DNA of 18,137 bases from Oscillospiraceae bacterium (GTDB lineage Bacteria; Bacillota_A; Clostridia; Oscillospirales; Oscillospiraceae): assembly GCA_024690695.1 (NCBI GenBank), contig JAILOS010000111.1, forward strand, positions 1-18,137, given 5' to 3'. The notes under the pieces are model-generated. The model was not told the origin of the DNA. It ran no database searches and saw only the letters and a program-made list of their open reading frames with translations. Of the stretch, positions 15,339 through 18,137 are shown one piece after another. Made by a program: the position numbers and the translations under genes. Numbering within the stretch: position 1 is the first letter of the stretch; every line of letters begins with the position of its first letter.

Positions 15339-15339
15339 G

Positions 15340-16587
15340 CTACTTCTTCACGGCGTCCCAGTACGCCTTCGCGGCCTGCTCGTTTTTGTTGTCGCCGTAC
15401 TCGTAGTAGCGCGCGTTTTTCACACCGTCGGGCAGGTACTGCTGGCGCACCCAGTGGCCCGGGAAGTCGTGCGGATAGAGATAGCCCTGCTCGCGCTCGA
15501 AGCCCGCGCCGTCCGCATGGACGTTCTGCAGCTCGCGGGGGAAGCCGACGCCCTTGCCGGCGCGCACGTCCGCGATCGCCCGGTCGATGGAGCTCACGAC
15601 GCTGTTGGACTTCGGCGCGGTGGCCAGCAGCAGACAGGCCTCCGCCAGCGGCAGCCGCGCCTCCGGCAGGCCGAGCTGCAGCGCGGAATCCACGCAGGCC
15701 TTGACGATCGGCACGGCCTGGGGGTAGGCCAGGCCGATATCCTCGCTGGCCGAGCACAGGATGCGCCGGCAGGCGCCGATCAGGTCGCCGGCCTCGAGCA
15801 GCCGCGCCAGATAGTGCAGCGCCGCGTCCGGATCGGAGCCGCGCAGCGACTTCATCAGCGCCGAGAGCGTGTCGAAATGTTCGTCGCCCTCGCGGTCGTA
15901 GCGCATCGCGCTGCGCTGGGTGACGGCCTTCGCGTCGGCGAGGGTGATCACGTCCCCCGCCGTCGCGGAAAACAGCAGCTCCAGCGCGTTCATCGCCTTG
16001 CGCACGTCGCCGCCGCAGGAGCCGGCGATATGCTTCACCACGCCCTCCTCCGGGCGCAGCGGCGCGTCCCGCCGCTCGTTCAGCACGTCCAGCGCGCGGC
16101 GCACGGCCTTTTCGACCTCGGGAGCCGGCACGGACTTGAACTCGAACACGGTCGAGCGGCTGAGCACCGCGTTGAACACGCAGAAATAGGGGTTCTCGGT
16201 CGTGGAGGCGATCAGCGTGATGCGCCCGTCCTCAATGAACTCCAGCAGGCTCTGCTGCTGCTTTTTGTTGAAGTACTGGATCTCGTCGAGATACAGCAGC
16301 ACGCCGCCGGGCGTGAGCATCGTGTCGAGCTCGGCGATGATGCCGCGGATATCCGCGATGCCGGCGGTGGTCGCGTTGAGCTTGCGCAGGGTGCGGTTCG
16401 TCCGTTCGGCAAGGATGCGGGCCACGGTGGTCTTTCCGGTGCCGGAGGGCCCGTAGAAGATCATGTTCGGGATGCTGCCGCTGTCGGCGATGCGGCGCAG
16501 CAGTCCGCCGGGACCGAGAATGTGCGCCTGGCCGACCACGTCGTCCAGACTGTGCGGGCGGATCTCGTCCGCCAGAGGCTTGTACAC
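15340..16587 (-). CDS. rarA: RarA/MgsA-family AAA+ ATPase (replication-associated recombination protein A)
   Basis: This 415-residue ATPase acts at stalled replication forks and is related to clamp-loader subunits and RuvB. Walker A is GPSGTGKT at 46-53, Walker B is LLYLDEIQ with Asp101-Glu102, and sensor 1 is LIASTTENP at 125-133. The C-terminal half has the family segments SEDIGLAYP, LLATAPKSNS and the end region GYLYPHDFPGHWVRQQYLP, which mediates tetramer formation and SSB contact in homologues. The start is taken as GTG at 16587 because AGGAGG lies eight bases upstream; an ATG 20 codons further up has no ribosome binding site and would read through a terminator-like hairpin. The N-terminus is therefore slightly short for the family. 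The promoter is at 16738-16766. Confidence 0.94.
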   Translation of the reverse strand: MYKPLADEIRPHSLDDVVGQAHILGPGGLLRRIADSGSIPNMIFYGPSGTGKTTVARILAERTNRTLRKLNATTAGIADIRGIIAELDTMLTPGGVLLYLDEIQYFNKKQQQSLLEFIEDGRITLIASTTENPYFCVFNAVLSRSTVFEFKSVPAPEVEKAVRRALDVLNERRDAPLRPEEGVVKHIAGSCGGDVRKAMNALELLFSATAGDVITLADAKAVTQRSAMRYDREGDEHFDTLSALMKSLRGSDPDAALHYLARLLEAGDLIGACRRILCSASEDIGLAYPQAVPIVKACVDSALQLGLPEARLPLAEACLLLATAPKSNSVVSSIDRAIADVRAGKGVGFPRELQNVHADGAGFEREQGYLYPHDFPGHWVRQQYLPDGVKNARYYEYGDNKNEQAAKAYWDAVKK

Positions 16588-16607
16588 GGGGCAGACCTCC
16601 TGTTCTG

Positions 16608-16637
16608 AAAAACGGGCTGCCGCGGAGCGGCGGCCCG
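16608..16637 (-). terminator. Terminator-like hairpin inside the rarA leader (possible attenuator)
   Basis: On the minus strand CGGGCCGCCGC (16637-16627) pairs with GCGGCAGCCCG (16623-16613), with one C-A mismatch and a three-base loop, then five Ts follow at once. It is downstream of the rarA promoter and ends about ten bases before the AGGAGG, where a terminator would stop rarA transcription. Confidence 0.6.
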
Positions 16638-16737
16638 AAAAAATCAAAAAATTCCGTCGTTTGTCGAATTTCGCCGCGCCCCGGAGCGCGCGGAAAAGGG
16701 CGAAGGCCGTCGAAAAAAGAGGGCCCGTCGGGAATTT

Positions 16738-16766
16738 ACTGTAGCAAAATGCGCGGAGAATGTCAA
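16738..16766 (-). promoter_or_regulatory. Sigma-A-type promoter for rarA
   Basis: TTGACA (16761-16766) and TACAGT (16738-16743) are 17 bases apart on the minus strand. The predicted leader is about 140 bases, long for a housekeeping gene in this window. Confidence 0.8.
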
Positions 16767-16855
16767 CCGTTTCGCCCGTGTGCGTCGAAAGAGGGCGAAA
16801 AAGGTCAAAAAAGTCTTAAAAATGGGGTCAAAGTGGGGCTTCGACAGAAAATCCC

Positions 16856-16884
16856 TTGCGTTTTTTAGCCGTTTGGGGTAAAAT
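16856..16884 (+). promoter_or_regulatory. Sigma-A-type promoter for the Ig-like lipoprotein gene
   Basis: TTGCGT (16856-16861) and TAAAAT (16879-16884) are 17 bases apart. The predicted leader is about 88 bases. Confidence 0.78.
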
Positions 16885-16912
16885 AAGGCAAAAATTGAAG
16901 CGAAAGGAAAAC

Positions 16913-16930
16913 CCGTGCCGGAAGGCACGG
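16913..16930 (+). other. Leader hairpin with GNRA-type tetraloop
   Basis: CCGTGCC and GGCACGG form a perfect 7-bp stem closed by GGAA, a GNRA tetraloop, about 20 bases after the predicted transcription start and 49 bases before the ATG. No T run follows, so it is not a terminator; a stabilising 5' hairpin is possible. Confidence 0.6.
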
Positions 16931-16978
16931 CAACAATAACGATAGACAGATCCCGTTTGCTGAGAAAGGAGAACCGAC

Positions 16979-17803
16979 ATGAAACGAAAGAACATGTCTT
17001 GGCTTCGTCTGCTCTGCCTCGCGCTGTGCCTGCTGATGCTCTTCGCCCTGGCCGCCTGCGGCGCCGAGGACAAGGACGACGAAGAGGACGAAAAGGGCTC
17101 GAAAACGCGCGAGGAGACCGAGGAGACCGGCGAAGGCGACAAGAGCGAGGCGACCCCGGAGCCCACGCTCGCGCCGACCCCGGAGCCCACGCCCACGCCC
17201 GAGATCACCGGGCTTGAGATCCGCTACGCCGGCACCAAGACCGAGGACTTCCAGATCAAGATCAACGAGGACGTCCCGCTGACCGCCTACGTCACGCCCG
17301 AGATCTCCGCCGGCGTCGTCGAATGGTCCCTGCGCGAGGGCGAGGACAGCGCCGTGAAGCTCACCGTGTCCGAGGACGGCCGCAAGTGCACCGTCACCGG
17401 CATCGGCCCCCAGCCGGCCGACAGCGGCGGCGTCGTGCTGACCGCGAAGCTCTTCGGCCACAGCGCCAGCTGCCGCATCCACGTGGATTCCCGCGGCTAC
17501 ACCGCCGCCCCCACCGCCGAGATCCGCTACGCCGGCACCAAGATCACCAACTTCACCACGCATCCGGGCGAGGTGCTCGCGCTGGTCGCGGCTCCGCTGG
17601 AGGAGGGCGCCTCGGGCGAGATGGTCTGGAGCATGGACGAGGCCGCCGAGTCTTCCCTGCGCATCACGGTCGATCCCGACAACGACCGCCGCATCACGCT
17701 CGAGTGCATCGGGCCGCTGCCGAAGGACTACAGCAGCGTCCATATCTACGCCGAATTCCAGGGCGTGAAGAACGCCTGCATCGTCTACGTCGTCGGAGGC
17801 TGA
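16979..17803 (+). CDS. Lipoprotein with two tandem Ig-like repeats
   Basis: The product has 274 residues. The signal peptide ends in LAAC (Cys27), followed by an acidic tract at about 33-38 and a Glu/Thr/Lys-rich stretch to about 58. A TPEP-type linker follows, then two homologous repeats of about 95-100 residues. Each repeat begins with EIRYAGTK, continues with a VVEWS/MVWSM strand and an I-G-P-x-P-x-D-S/Y turn, and ends in a strand such as CRIHV or CIVYV. The layout resembles bacterial Ig-like (Big_2-type) domains, which act in adhesion or as spacers; this family call is by pattern and moderate. The ATG at 16979 has AAGGAG upstream; a second Met at residue 6 is less well placed. It is transcribed divergently from rarA. 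Confidence 0.83.
   Translation: MKRKNMSWLRLLCLALCLLMLFALAACGAEDKDDEEDEKGSKTREETEETGEGDKSEATPEPTLAPTPEPTPTPEITGLEIRYAGTKTEDFQIKINEDVPLTAYVTPEISAGVVEWSLREGEDSAVKLTVSEDGRKCTVTGIGPQPADSGGVVLTAKLFGHSASCRIHVDSRGYTAAPTAEIRYAGTKITNFTTHPGEVLALVAAPLEEGASGEMVWSMDEAAESSLRITVDPDNDRRITLECIGPLPKDYSSVHIYAEFQGVKNACIVYVVGG
17216..17543 (+). repeat. Exact 25-base direct repeat marking the two Ig-like units
   Basis: Bases 17216-17240 and 17519-17543 are identical and lie 303 bases apart, in frame (101 codons). They encode EIRYAGTK at the start of each unit. The remainder of the two units has diverged strongly at both DNA and protein level. Confidence 0.85.
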
Positions 17804-17847
17804 TTTTTCTTCCCGGCGAAAAAACTCTTTCTTTTTCGGGCGGTGAG

Positions 17848-17856
17848 TGGTATAAT
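17848..17856 (+). promoter_or_regulatory. Extended -10 promoter for the right-edge lipoprotein gene
   Basis: TGG followed by a perfect TATAAT (17851-17856) fits an extended -10 element. The best -35 (TTTCTT at 17828-17833, 17-base spacer) is poor, as is usual for this promoter type. The predicted start is near 17863. Confidence 0.65.
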
Positions 17857-17878
17857 ACTTCGGTAAATCATGATTAAT

Positions 17879-17932
17879 CGGCGGGAACGGGCCGCGGCAG
17901 TCTCCACTGTCGGGGCGCGGGCTCTCCCGCCG
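17879..17932 (+). other. Strongly structured leader RNA of unknown type
   Basis: Three stacked stems can form: CGGCGGGA (17879-17886) with TCCCGCCG (17925-17932); CCGC (17892-17895) with GCGG (17917-17920); and GGCAGT (17896-17901) with ACTGTC (17906-17911, one G-U), loop CTCC. A further 10-bp self-complementary GCCGCGCGGC is at 17941-17950, and CGCCGGCC occurs at both 17928-17935 and 17962-17969. High GC alone produces some pairing, so this is a candidate only. No known riboswitch class is recognised. Confidence 0.35.
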
Positions 17933-17991
17933 GCCAAACCGCCGCGCGGCAGGGCGTCGTTCGCCGGCCGCGAGAAAGAAGGAGCCGAAAC

Positions 17992-18137
17992 TTGAAACGT
18001 ACGCTTTGCCTGCTTCTCCTGCTGGCGCTCACGCTGGCGCTGGCCGCCTGCGGGCAGCCGCGGCTCGTCACCATGCCCGATCCGGCGCAGAGCGCCGCGC
18101 CCGCCCCGGAAGGGGAGAGCGCGCGGACGGGCGGGGA
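17992..18137 (+). CDS. Lipoprotein, N-terminal part only
   Basis: A TTG start at 17992 is preceded by AAGGAG at seven bases (start of MKRTLCLLLLLALTLALAAC), giving a type II signal peptide with lipidated Cys20. About 48 codons are visible before the right edge. After the cysteine the sequence is Pro/Ala-rich without the acidic tract and RRS motif of the left-hand lipoproteins. The choice of TTG rests on the good ribosome binding site and on Lys-Arg following directly; no ATG is available before the hydrophobic core. Function cannot be assigned: it could be a solute-binding protein or another surface protein. The leader of about 130 bases is GC-rich and can fold strongly. Confidence 0.8.
   Translation, partial: MKRTLCLLLLLALTLALAACGQPRLVTMPDPAQSAAPAPEGESARTGG

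Larger units (their letters stand above)
16588..16978. other. Divergent intergenic region between rarA and the Ig-like lipoprotein gene
   Basis: This 391-base region carries a promoter for each flanking gene (16738-16766 minus, 16856-16884 plus), a terminator-like hairpin in the rarA leader (16608-16637) and a tetraloop hairpin in the lipoprotein leader (16913-16930). A related A/G-rich motif, GTCGAAA(AAA)GAGGGC, occurs at 16709-16724 and 16784-16796, either side of the rarA promoter. Reading frames here lack ribosome binding sites and protein-like composition. Confidence 0.7.

Noticed and set aside
16738..16800. LexA/SOS box near rarA
   Set aside because: GAATGTCAACCGTTTC looks vaguely similar but does not match the GAAC-N4-GTTC pattern.
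16644..16928. Minus-strand frame of about 94 codons in the rarA upstream region
   Set aside because: Its composition (Phe/Arg/Ser-rich) reflects A/T runs, it spans two promoters in opposite directions, and has no ribosome binding site.
17812..17840. Possible terminator after the Ig-like lipoprotein gene
   Set aside because: The stem needs a bulge and its Ts are inside the stem rather than after it; it also merges into the next promoter.
17857..17992. Cobalamin riboswitch before the right-edge lipoprotein
   Set aside because: CACTGT and GGGAA-like words occur, but the GGTG core and the second conserved domain are not seen, and the region is short for the class.

Overview
The window is GC-rich DNA with dense, short-spaced genes, AGGAGG-type ribosome binding sites and near-consensus sigma-A promoters, most with 17-base spacers. 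It carries hprK, murB, rapZ and whiA in one run, plus lepA, rarA and many Cys-lipidated surface proteins with Pro/Glu linkers. Together these point to a GC-rich monoderm Firmicute of class Clostridia, most likely an Oscillospiraceae-type gut anaerobe. The phylum-level call is firm; the family is inference. There is no sign of phage, insertion sequence, CRISPR array, tRNA or rRNA.

Bases 1-4300 (minus strand) hold a likely operon. A TTTACA/TATACT promoter at 4272-4300 drives a zinc-ribbon membrane protein, a lipoprotein, type I L-asparaginase, a BaiN/HI0933-type flavoprotein and the start of a COG2509-type flavoprotein that runs off the left edge. Bases 4321-6440 hold two further lipoprotein genes, with a promoter at 6412-6440 and a strong terminator at 4321-4355. 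Bases 6498-7855 hold a 58-residue ribbon-helix-helix protein gene, overlapping by four bases a leucine-rich-repeat lipoprotein gene. An AT-rich intergenic region with a 15-bp palindrome lies upstream.

Bases 8099-11907 (plus strand) are a compact housekeeping operon: hprK (carbon-catabolite kinase/phosphorylase), murB (peptidoglycan precursor), rapZ (P-loop NTPase) and whiA. The yvcK/glmR gene, which often sits between rapZ and whiA in Firmicutes, is not there. The operon meets lepA tail to tail at a hairpin terminator.

Bases 11987-14175 (minus) hold a Cro/C1-type regulator gene overlapping lepA by 17 bases, with a promoter at 14147-14175. Bases 14225-16766 (minus) hold rarA and then a lipoprotein with cysteine knuckles and SH3-like segments, each with its own promoter. 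The rarA leader contains an intrinsic-terminator-like hairpin between promoter and start codon. From 16856 to the right edge (plus) are two lipoproteins: one with two Ig-like repeats, and one cut by the edge and preceded by a leader that can fold extensively.

The most unusual feature is the surface-protein set: seven lipoproteins and one membrane-anchored protein. Three lipoproteins with unrelated C-terminal domains share an eight-residue acidic tract at exactly residues 29-36, followed by an Arg-Arg-Ser motif. The zinc-ribbon protein repeats this arrangement just outside its membrane helix. One 149-residue domain is present on both a lipid anchor and a transmembrane anchor in neighbouring genes. 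This looks like local shuffling of anchor, linker and sensor modules.
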